NCBI GenBank assembly: GCA_002471255.1
Contig: DKPP01000012.1
Span: forward strand, 1-64,000
Direction of reading: 5' to 3'
DNA: 64,000 nt
From: Akkermansiaceae bacterium UBA7331
GTDB taxonomy: Bacteria; Verrucomicrobiota; Verrucomicrobiia; Verrucomicrobiales; Akkermansiaceae
Shown here: piece by piece, positions 1 to 7,320 of the stretch
How positions within the stretch are numbered: position 1 is the first letter of the stretch
Layout of the letters: each line of letters begins with the position of its first letter
Position numbers and translations under genes: made by a program
Notes under the pieces: generated by a model
The model's database searches: none
What the model was told of the DNA's origin: nothing
Seen by the model: the letters and a program-made list of their open reading frames with translations, nothing else

Positions 1-171
1 GAAGAAAAAATTTGCATTTTTTCCCAACACCTTGAAAACTTCATCAATTCCAATACGTTATGCATGATGAAAATTTTTCAGGTTTTTGCAAATTGTGTGA
101 TTTTTTTGAGATCTTGTGTTTCAGAGGTATCAGGTTTGAGGTTTTTCGAGTGCTTTTCGTTCAAATTTGGC

Positions 172-1719
172 TCAAATTTGCGATAAAGCGGGAAGAACTA
201 TCGTAGCTGGCTGCTTAGTAGCCGTATCAATAGGCGCCTGACTGCCATGACGATCGAATTCTCTAACCAATCCATTTGCCATGGATTTCAATTTCTTCAA
301 TTCCTTGGTAGAAAGATCATTGTGTTCTCCCAAATCCTCTTTCAAGTTGTACAATTCCCATTTTTTCGTATGGAAACGGTAGATTACTTTCCAATCTCCT
401 TCACGATAGACTATATAATAGGCATCTTCATGTTCATGTGGAAAATTGAGGAAATAAGTTTGAGGGCGGGAAGTTTTACCCGTTTGCGTCAATAGTCCGC
501 TAAAATCTTGTGAATCAATTGACTTCGGAATTGATTTAGACCCTATCATTGAGCCAAAGGTCGCATATAAATCCATTAAGGCTACTATATTGTCCTGATG
601 TGAGCCCGGTTTAATAGGATATTTCTTCTGCCATTTGTTTGTCGGATCAGGTTTTGCCCAAGCGATCATAAGCGGTGTACGTAAGCCACCTTCATAAGGA
701 GTACCCTTTTTAGCTCTCAATGGAGCACATGGGCGCTGTGTTGGAGCCGTTCCTCCATTATCGGATGCAAATACAATAAGGGTATTTTCTGCAACACCTA
801 ATTCGTCTAACTTTTTGAATATCTGCCCTACCGACTTATCCACACCTGACATCAAAGTCGCATATTTTTTCATACCGCCCTGTATATCAGGATAATCTTT
901 TTCAAATTGAGGGTCCATCATTAGAGGAGAATGAACCGCATAATGAGAAAAATAAGCAAAGAATGGCTTACCTTGCTTAACCGACTCATCCATTGAAGCC
1001 GTTACTTTATTTGTCAAAGCATCAGTTAAAAATACATCGGAACCATAATAAGGATCCATATTAGGAATGTCACGTGGCCCTAGCTTTAATGCTACATTAT
1101 TTCTTCTAGGCATTTCCGCATAATTATCTTTGCCATAGTAAGAGCCCGGATGTCCTGCACCTGAACCGGCTATGCTTACATCAAAACCCAACTGACTCGG
1201 TTGAGCCTGAGCTTCACTTGTTGGACCAAAATGGGCTTTTCCTACAAAGATCGTACGATAACCTTCTTTTTTAAACATTTTAGCCAAAGTATCCTTAGTT
1301 TCATTCAAGCCTTCAATTTTCCATTGAGGCGCTTTCATGGATTTAATGGATCGACCGCTAGTATCGGATGGTCTATCGGGATTAGTCCAATTAGTAATAT
1401 GAGTCCGAGCCGGATTGCAACCTGACATAATTGCCGTACGAGAGGGGCTACAGACACTTGCTGCATAGGCATTAGTAAAGCGCACTCCTTGGTTAGCCAG
1501 TTGTTGAATTGCGGGAGTTTTGAAAATTTTATTTCCCGGCGCGGAGCGCTCTTGTCCCTTTTCATCAAAATCAAAAGGCACTGATGTATCAGACCAACCC
1601 ATATCGTCAACTAATACAAAAACGATATTGGGTTTTACTGCATCCGCTCCATAACCAACCTCATAAACCGCAGCCGACAACAAAACGCCACCTAAAATTA
1701 ATTGTTGAACTCGTCTCAT
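172..1719 (-). CDS. Secreted Cys-type sulfatase (arylsulfatase family)
   Basis: Family S1 sulfatase, 515 aa from the chosen start, predicted to hydrolyse sulfate esters, probably on host or algal glycans, outside the cytoplasm. The N-terminus (MRRVQQLILGGVLLSAAV) is a signal peptide. The metal-binding segment VLVDDMGW follows at about residues 34-41. The formylglycine signature CSPSR starts at about residue 90, so the enzyme needs a formylglycine-generating activity not encoded here. HYAVHSP and FASDNGG supply further metal and sulfate ligands. The frame opens 10 codons upstream, but the internal ATG starts the signal peptide and has a TATAGA hexamer 7 nt before it. It is the last gene on the minus strand before the window edge. 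The substrate cannot be told from sequence. Confidence 0.93.
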   Translation of the reverse strand: MRRVQQLILGGVLLSAAVYEVGYGADAVKPNIVFVLVDDMGWSDTSVPFDFDEKGQERSAPGNKIFKTPAIQQLANQGVRFTNAYAASVCSPSRTAIMSGCNPARTHITNWTNPDRPSDTSGRSIKSMKAPQWKIEGLNETKDTLAKMFKKEGYRTIFVGKAHFGPTSEAQAQPSQLGFDVSIAGSGAGHPGSYYGKDNYAEMPRRNNVALKLGPRDIPNMDPYYGSDVFLTDALTNKVTASMDESVKQGKPFFAYFSHYAVHSPLMMDPQFEKDYPDIQGGMKKYATLMSGVDKSVGQIFKKLDELGVAENTLIVFASDNGGTAPTQRPCAPLRAKKGTPYEGGLRTPLMIAWAKPDPTNKWQKKYPIKPGSHQDNIVALMDLYATFGSMIGSKSIPKSIDSQDFSGLLTQTGKTSRPQTYFLNFPHEHEDAYYIVYREGDWKVIYRFHTKKWELYNLKEDLGEHNDLSTKELKKLKSMANGLVREFDRHGSQAPIDTATKQPATIVLPALSQI

Positions 1720-1829
1720 AACACTATCTATATAGTACGAGCAAACCAAAAAGATTTATCAACAGCTCATCAAATTTTTTATTTTAAGGCACTCAAATTT
1801 GGCTTGTTGTGAAATAATGGAAGAACAAA

Positions 1830-1857
1830 CAAGCTTCCATTTTTCAATGGAAGCTTG
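1830..1857 (-). terminator. Intrinsic terminator of the thioredoxin/TPR gene
   Basis: Perfect 12-bp inverted repeat (CAAGCTTCCATT and its complement) with a 4-nt loop. On the minus strand it is followed by a T-rich stretch, and it lies just downstream of the gene ending at 1911. Confidence 0.75.
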
Positions 1858-1910
1858 CTGATATTTTGCCGTGCGAAAGCATGATCCGAACGGCATGAAG
1901 TAAAATCGAG

Positions 1911-4124
1911 TTACTTATTTTCTTTTTCCAAATTAAATACGGAAGAAGTAATAGGTGACAATGCAAGCGACTGAATCAAAGCATTTTTGGCTTTTTCCAT
2001 CATACCGGCTTTAAGGTACATACGCACCAAAATGCCATTACAATAAGAATCATAATCGGCTTGACTACTAAGTTCCGTACGGATCAATTGTTCAATGGCC
2101 TTCATGTTAATCAAGTCAGCTTTATCTCCCAATTCAGAACAAGAATTAGCATATTTATTCATATCAACCGCTAGAGAATAGTCGTCAGGATATTGATCTA
2201 ACAATTCATTAACTATGGTGGCAAAGCGATCCCAATCTTTCTTTTCCACAGCATCTGCTAATTTGATTTCTGCACACATATTGGCTAAAGCAGCACTTTC
2301 GGGATAATTTTTAATCTCCTCATTCACCAATTTTGCAGCTTCATCATATTTACGATCACGATTTAATCTAAAATAGGAAAAGATGATCGTTTTGATTTTC
2401 TCATTTCTAGCTACTTGATCTTCAACGATTTTTTTCAATTTTTCACCACTTGGATTTTCACGAATAATTTTGATCACCCAACTTGGCATCATTTTCGTTT
2501 CACCGGCCCAAATCAAAATACCATCTTTGGCTACAAGACAAGTTGGTGCTTCTTTTAAACCATTTTTCACCATCAAATCTTCCCACACTGCAGGCGTTTT
2601 TGCCACACCGATAGGTACAAAAGATTTCATATCCGGATGCTCGGCAGATTGCTTAATCAAATCATGAGATGTCCCTACATTTGGGATCAATGTTACTACA
2701 CGAATATTTTTATCTTCGGATAAATGGTGGCGTTTCAACACTTTTTTCACCATACCCGCCGCACCTCGAGATGTAATGTCTAGAGTAGGAGCACCCGGAG
2801 ATGGTGGGATCCAAAAATCAATAATGGTCATCTTATCTTTTGCCAAGCCATCTAAAGGTCCGCCTTGAGCCCAATCGATTTGCTCAAAAACAGGTGAAAA
2901 GATGTTATCTTTTTGAGTTTCACCCCATTGAGCTATCTCTTTGTTCAAAGATTCATCGCTCTGAGCATTCTTTTCCCATATCGGTTTAATCACTTGTTCG
3001 ATATAAGAATGAAAATCTTGGGTAATACCTAATTTTTCTTTTTCTTCCGCAAACAGTTTACCCGGCAACGAATTCTCCAAAGATTTCCACATACATTCTT
3101 GAGCGGCCTTCAAATCTCCTTGATCCTTTTTAGAGTCAGATAACATACCCCAAATGGATGATGTCTTTTGTTGATTATCAGAATCTTTCAATGCTGATTC
3201 GAACCATTGATCGATCAATGCAAAGTTCTTTTCCGATGTCGGCACGTAAGTGTTATACAACAACCATGAAGCCATTCTCAAAGTAGATGCTTTGTTAAAT
3301 TGGCTTTTATTCATAAAATCAACCAAAAGACTTTGAGCCTCCTTTGCTTGACCTGCATTAGCAGATGAAGAAACAATATAACGAATCAAATCGGCTGACT
3401 CCTCAGGAGAGATATCTTTATCCACTCCCCATTTCAACAATAACTCAGTCGCCTGCTTATATTCCTTTTGTTTTAATAAATCAGTAATATCAGCACGGCG
3501 CTTTTTCATCATCTCTTTAGATTTGGATGAATCAGACGCTGCTGCGCTGACAAATTTGCCATCCAAGATTGACTGCAGCATTTCTTCATTCATTTGGCTA
3601 GGATGTCCCTTCCAAACCAATTCGCCATTTTTGACGATGAATGTAGCAGGGATACCGGAAACACCTTGGGGAACAAGCCATTCTTTTTGTGCAGGCCCTT
3701 TTTCTCCATCAGACACGATTGGATACGTAGGAGGATTATCTCGTTTCTTTAAGAATTCTTTCAATTCGTCCGGAGTTTTCTTATCCCATACATTGACACC
3801 GATGAAAGAAATATTCTTGTCCTTCATTTTTTGGGATAATTGCTCAATATGAGGCATGGCAGCAATGCATGGTCCACACCAAGTAGCCCAAAACTCTAAA
3901 ACATAAACACGGTCTTTTTCCCATTTGGTCACAGGCTCTCCTTGCAACCATTCTTGAGGCATACCTTTAATATCAATTAAAACTGCTTTTTTTTCACTAT
4001 TTGCAGTTGCAGTAGCCGGTTTGGCTACTTCTTGAGAATAACTTGTTGGACAAAAACCTACAGAGGCAAGCATCAATGCTATACCACAATATGTAGCTTT
4101 CACGCACGTAAAAGATTGTTTCAT
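1911..4124 (-). CDS. Thioredoxin-like (TlpA-type) protein with TPR-like region and a second degenerate thioredoxin domain
   Basis: 737 aa with an N-terminal signal sequence. A TlpA/ResA-type thioredoxin domain spans about residues 45-195 and carries the redox motif WCGPC (Cys 83 and 86), suggesting periplasmic disulfide reduction or exchange. Helical TPR-like sequence follows. Around residues 430-560 is a second thioredoxin-like fold starting IIDFWIPPSPGAP, where the CxxC is replaced by SPGA, so it is unlikely to be redox active. The C-terminus is again TPR-like. Separate hairpins and opposing neighbours suggest single-gene transcription. The partner protein is unknown. Confidence 0.8.
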   Translation of the reverse strand: MKQSFTCVKATYCGIALMLASVGFCPTSYSQEVAKPATATANSEKKAVLIDIKGMPQEWLQGEPVTKWEKDRVYVLEFWATWCGPCIAAMPHIEQLSQKMKDKNISFIGVNVWDKKTPDELKEFLKKRDNPPTYPIVSDGEKGPAQKEWLVPQGVSGIPATFIVKNGELVWKGHPSQMNEEMLQSILDGKFVSAAASDSSKSKEMMKKRRADITDLLKQKEYKQATELLLKWGVDKDISPEESADLIRYIVSSSANAGQAKEAQSLLVDFMNKSQFNKASTLRMASWLLYNTYVPTSEKNFALIDQWFESALKDSDNQQKTSSIWGMLSDSKKDQGDLKAAQECMWKSLENSLPGKLFAEEKEKLGITQDFHSYIEQVIKPIWEKNAQSDESLNKEIAQWGETQKDNIFSPVFEQIDWAQGGPLDGLAKDKMTIIDFWIPPSPGAPTLDITSRGAAGMVKKVLKRHHLSEDKNIRVVTLIPNVGTSHDLIKQSAEHPDMKSFVPIGVAKTPAVWEDLMVKNGLKEAPTCLVAKDGILIWAGETKMMPSWVIKIIRENPSGEKLKKIVEDQVARNEKIKTIIFSYFRLNRDRKYDEAAKLVNEEIKNYPESAALANMCAEIKLADAVEKKDWDRFATIVNELLDQYPDDYSLAVDMNKYANSCSELGDKADLINMKAIEQLIRTELSSQADYDSYCNGILVRMYLKAGMMEKAKNALIQSLALSPITSSVFNLEKENK

Positions 4125-4180
4125 TATCCGAAAGACTACAAATGTAATGTATTAAGTCAAGCGGTAAGCTACGGATTCTC

Positions 4181-4819
4181 TTAAAAACGTAAATCAAACA
4201 TTTCTTGTAAGTTTTTCACCACTTGCCCTAAGTGATATCCATCCACGAATCCATGATGATATTGAATGGCTAAGGACATCTTCCAAATATTATCCGTTTG
4301 CACACATTTACCAAAACCAAAGCGAGGAATATCAACGACTGAGGAACGTGTAAAAACGAGAGACGAAAAATCTAAATCGGGCGTTACCGTGACAAAAATC
4401 TGATCCTTACCGCTATCCGCATTCATTCCCGGCACAGCTTTTGCTCGTTCCATTATTTGCTTTGCCTGCTCAGAAAACTGCTGAAAATCTTTTTCGTAAG
4501 GAATTTGTGCAAATCCAAATGAATGATTCTCTTTACTGATCGTGATCCCCGCTCTCACGGAATCACACAACAAAACATCTTCCTGGGGTGAATCTGATAA
4601 TCGATAGCGAAAATTTGGCATAGTTGTATTGATGACCTCCAATAAAATATGCAAATAATGCAAAAAGAATGATTCCTTCCTTTGTTTAGCTGCGAAGTAC
4701 AATTTGGTACAATCTAATCTTACGGTAACACACCCAATAGGTGGAATTTCCGGTTCTGATGTAAAAAAACGATAAACTTCAGACCGTTCCCAATCATTAA
4801 TATTAATGAGATGCATCAT
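4181..4819 (-). CDS. Chloramphenicol acetyltransferase-like protein
   Basis: 212 aa, the usual size of a CAT-family acyltransferase trimer subunit. The C-terminal catalytic motif HHGFVDG (catalytic His about residue 189) matches the family's HHxxxDG. The N-terminus (ININDWERSEVYRFF) also resembles CAT proteins. It would transfer acetyl from acetyl-CoA to a hydroxyl acceptor. Many chromosomal members are not known to act on chloramphenicol, so resistance should not be assumed. The longest frame begins with TTG; the ATG six bases after a TACACT hexamer is preferred. No resistance or mobility genes adjoin it. Confidence 0.85.
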   Translation of the reverse strand: MMHLININDWERSEVYRFFTSEPEIPPIGCVTVRLDCTKLYFAAKQRKESFFLHYLHILLEVINTTMPNFRYRLSDSPQEDVLLCDSVRAGITISKENHSFGFAQIPYEKDFQQFSEQAKQIMERAKAVPGMNADSGKDQIFVTVTPDLDFSSLVFTRSSVVDIPRFGFGKCVQTDNIWKMSLAIQYHHGFVDGYHLGQVVKNLQEMFDLRF

Positions 4820-4825
4820 AAACAA

Positions 4826-4831
4826 AGTGTA
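4826..4831 (-). promoter_or_regulatory. -10 element of the CAT-like gene
   Basis: TACACT on the minus strand, with only 6 nt between it and the ATG at 4819, so the transcript would start at or next to the start codon. No clear -35 box was found. Confidence 0.45.
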
Positions 4832-4899
4832 GCATTAAAAAATCTCAATGCACACGCTTTCTTTAGAAGAAATATGCCAAGGAGTTTTCTTGTTTACTA

Positions 4900-4928
4900 T
4901 TGATAATCACTCAAAAAATAAGTTAAAT
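4900..4928 (+). promoter_or_regulatory. Promoter of the polysaccharide deacetylase gene
   Basis: TTGATA (4900-4905), a 17-nt spacer, then TTAAAT (4923-4928). The ATG at 4935 lies 6 nt further on, implying a leaderless message. This spacing and the signal peptide both favour 4935 over the upstream ATG at 4848. Confidence 0.5.
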
Positions 4929-4934
4929 GCATCT

Positions 4935-6320
4935 ATGCGACACGTCGTAGCCATTTTTCAAACTTGCTTAATGCTAGTTGGATTGCCTTGTTTGGCAAAT
5001 CAATCCTACTTACCCCCTAATCTGCCTTTATCAAATCCTACTTATCAGGTGGCTGAGAATATACCGCAAGCCGAACCATTGACGGGGGACAATATTCCGC
5101 TTGCCGAGCCGATTACGTCTCAAGGGGAATCTATCCCACTTGCTCAACCCTTACCGGATAGCACACCAACAATCCCCGGCATACCAAACTTTAGTATGCC
5201 CTTTTTTAGCCAAGCTCTCGTTCCTCAAAACGAAACACGCGTCGCTATCTTAGGTTATCACGATTTTAGCTCTACAAAGCCGGCTACGGAAATGAGAATA
5301 CCTACTAGCCATTTCCGAGCACAAATGCAGGCACTTAAAAATAGTGGAATAGCCGTTATTTCAATGAAGGATTTCCTGGAATGGAAAAATGGAGAAAAAA
5401 AGCTCCCTGCTCAATGCGTCCTTATTACAATTGATGATGGCTGGCTCAGTGTTTATACCGATGCCTTCCCTGTTCTAGCTGAAATGAACTTTCCTTTCAC
5501 CATCTTTCCTTATACACAATTTATGACCGGTAGAGGCACTGCTATGGGCATCAACCAATATAAGGATATGATTAATTATGGCGTGACTGTTGGTAGCCAC
5601 TCCGTAAGTCACCTTTACCCAAAATCATGGCGTACAGCCAAACGACAAGGTCCCGAAGCATTAGATAAATTAATTCAAAAGGAGATAGGAGACTCACGCA
5701 CGATTCTATCAAATCATTTCCCCAATATCAGCATTAATACTTATTGTTATCCGGGTGGATTCGTTTTACCCGAAATGACGGAAAAACTTGAAGCATTAGG
5801 CTATGAAGCCGCTTTTACAGTGATTCCCAAAAAAGTCACAAAAGATACCGATCGTTGGCAAATTCATCGATACATGGTTTATGGCAAAGATCCAAAAACT
5901 TTTAATAGAGCAGTCACCTTCAATGAATCAGGGGCGGCACCTAGCTTACCGACGCAACCACAAAGAGCAGGTCATCAGCCGGCTATTAACAATCCCCCAC
6001 CTCTACAAGCCGTGCAGCCGCTTGCGAATAGCACTTCTCCGGACATGACTCCGATCATAGCTATTTCCATGGCAAAAGAGACAGATTTTGACCCAAGTTC
6101 ATTAATGATGCGCATTTCCGGCTTTGGTAAAGTACAGGCCCAATATGATGAGCAGAATAAAAACTTTGCTTGGAAGTCAAATCGTCCGCTAGTAACCAAT
6201 CCGGTCACGGTACAAGTGAGATGGAAAACATTATCTTCCGGTACTTGGCGTAGTGCTTCTTGGCAATTTAACACCAAAGAAACAACCTCTACACTCGTCC
6301 CCAAAAATATCGTTAAATAA
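4935..6320 (+). CDS. Secreted polysaccharide deacetylase (NodB/CE4 domain)
   Basis: 461 aa. A signal peptide (MRHVVAIFQTCLMLVGLP) precedes a low-complexity stretch with about three imperfect copies of an (N/S)IP-A-PL/I unit. The CE4 domain covers about residues 100-310 and has TIDDGW (metal-binding Asp about 167) and HSVSH (His about 222 and 226), the two metal-binding motifs of NodB deacetylases. Family members remove acetyl groups from GlcNAc polymers such as peptidoglycan or exopolysaccharide. The last 130 residues look like a separate beta-rich domain I do not recognise. The longer frame from 4848 would bury the signal peptide, so the internal ATG is chosen. Confidence 0.88.
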   Translation: MRHVVAIFQTCLMLVGLPCLANQSYLPPNLPLSNPTYQVAENIPQAEPLTGDNIPLAEPITSQGESIPLAQPLPDSTPTIPGIPNFSMPFFSQALVPQNETRVAILGYHDFSSTKPATEMRIPTSHFRAQMQALKNSGIAVISMKDFLEWKNGEKKLPAQCVLITIDDGWLSVYTDAFPVLAEMNFPFTIFPYTQFMTGRGTAMGINQYKDMINYGVTVGSHSVSHLYPKSWRTAKRQGPEALDKLIQKEIGDSRTILSNHFPNISINTYCYPGGFVLPEMTEKLEALGYEAAFTVIPKKVTKDTDRWQIHRYMVYGKDPKTFNRAVTFNESGAAPSLPTQPQRAGHQPAINNPPPLQAVQPLANSTSPDMTPIIAISMAKETDFDPSSLMMRISGFGKVQAQYDEQNKNFAWKSNRPLVTNPVTVQVRWKTLSSGTWRSASWQFNTKETTSTLVPKNIVK

Positions 6321-6419
6321 ATTGAGTTTCAGTACAAATCGAAAACCGGATTTATATTCTCATGAAAAGGCATTGCGCAGTTTCTGCCTTATGATAGTAT
6401 CAACGCGTTATTTTGTCTC

Positions 6420-7187
6420 ATGAAGATTATCGCCATAGCCAACCAAAAAGGCGGAGTAGGAAAAACTACTACGTCCATCAATCTAGCCGCCGCCCTTGCT
6501 CAATTAAAAAAGAAAGTTCTTTTAATTGATCTGGATCCGCAGGCAAACGCAACAAGCGGGCTAGGCATAGAATCTCCTGAAGGTATTAGTCTTTATTCCG
6601 TTTTATCCGGCAAGTCCGAGTTAAACGATTGCATTATCAAAACGGGCAGAAAAAAGCTTCATATTATCCCCGGTCACATGGATTTGGCAGGGGCGGAAAT
6701 CGAACTTGCTCGATCAGAAAACCACCTAACCCGTTTGGCAGAAACACTAAAGCCACTCAAAAAATCAGGTGAATATGATTATTGCATTATGGATACTCCA
6801 CCTTCCCTGGGTGTTTTAATGACTTCGGCTTTAGCTGCATGTGATGAAGTTTTAACTCCTTTACAATGCGAATGGTTTGGCTTGGAAGGTTTAGCAAAGA
6901 TTTTGCATGTAATCACTCAAATTTGCCGTAGCGGAGCAAACCCAACAATCAAACATGAGGGCATCTTGATGACCATGTATGACGGCCGGACCAATTTATC
7001 GAGACAAGTCTTAGAGCAGGTAAAGGAAAATTTACCTGAAATGCTTTATAAAACCTTAATCCCCCGATCCATTCGCTTAGGTGAAGCACCAAGCTTTGGT
7101 CACACCATTTTTGAACATGATCCCAATGGGATTGCCGCTCAAGCATACTTAAAAGCAGCAAAAGAGTTTTTAAAGAGACATAAATAA
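6420..7187 (+). CDS. parA: ParA/Soj-family chromosome partitioning ATPase
   Basis: 255 aa, typical for chromosomal ParA/Soj. It has the deviant Walker A motif KGGVGKTTT (residues 10-18), the DLDPQANAT segment and a Walker B region ending in MDTPPSLG. These ATPases dimerise on DNA and move ParB-parS complexes. No parB lies beside it here, which is unusual because the two are commonly adjacent, so the partner must be elsewhere. A strong terminator follows, so the gene looks monocistronic. Confidence 0.93.
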   Translation: MKIIAIANQKGGVGKTTTSINLAAALAQLKKKVLLIDLDPQANATSGLGIESPEGISLYSVLSGKSELNDCIIKTGRKKLHIIPGHMDLAGAEIELARSENHLTRLAETLKPLKKSGEYDYCIMDTPPSLGVLMTSALAACDEVLTPLQCEWFGLEGLAKILHVITQICRSGANPTIKHEGILMTMYDGRTNLSRQVLEQVKENLPEMLYKTLIPRSIRLGEAPSFGHTIFEHDPNGIAAQAYLKAAKEFLKRHK

Positions 7188-7207
7188 TCTCATCCCTATT
7201 TTTATAG

Positions 7208-7245
7208 GACCCTTTTGTTGATGACAAAAGGGTCTTTTTGTTTTA
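7208..7245 (+). terminator. Intrinsic terminator after parA
   Basis: 11-bp perfect inverted repeat (GACCCTTTTGT / ACAAAAGGGTC) with a 5-nt loop, followed by a T-rich run. Confidence 0.85.
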
Positions 7246-7320
7246 AGAGATTCTCAAATAAATGATTTCCCTTGTTTGTTGCGTTATATTACTGTACTCG
7301 CGACATCATTCGATTTCTTC

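Noticed and set aside
1..186. An open frame from the left edge (plus strand) and a short ATG-started frame on the minus strand
   Set aside because: The sequence is AT-rich, low in complexity and overlaps the sulfatase 3' end. No recognisable motif, so no gene was called; bases 1-171 are left as unassigned.
4181..4819. CAT-like gene as an acquired resistance island
   Set aside because: No transposase, integrase or composition change nearby; more likely a chromosomal acyltransferase.
6366..6390. AAGGCA / TGCCTT inverted repeat upstream of parA
   Set aside because: Short stem, long loop and no T run; not strong enough to call a terminator or operator.
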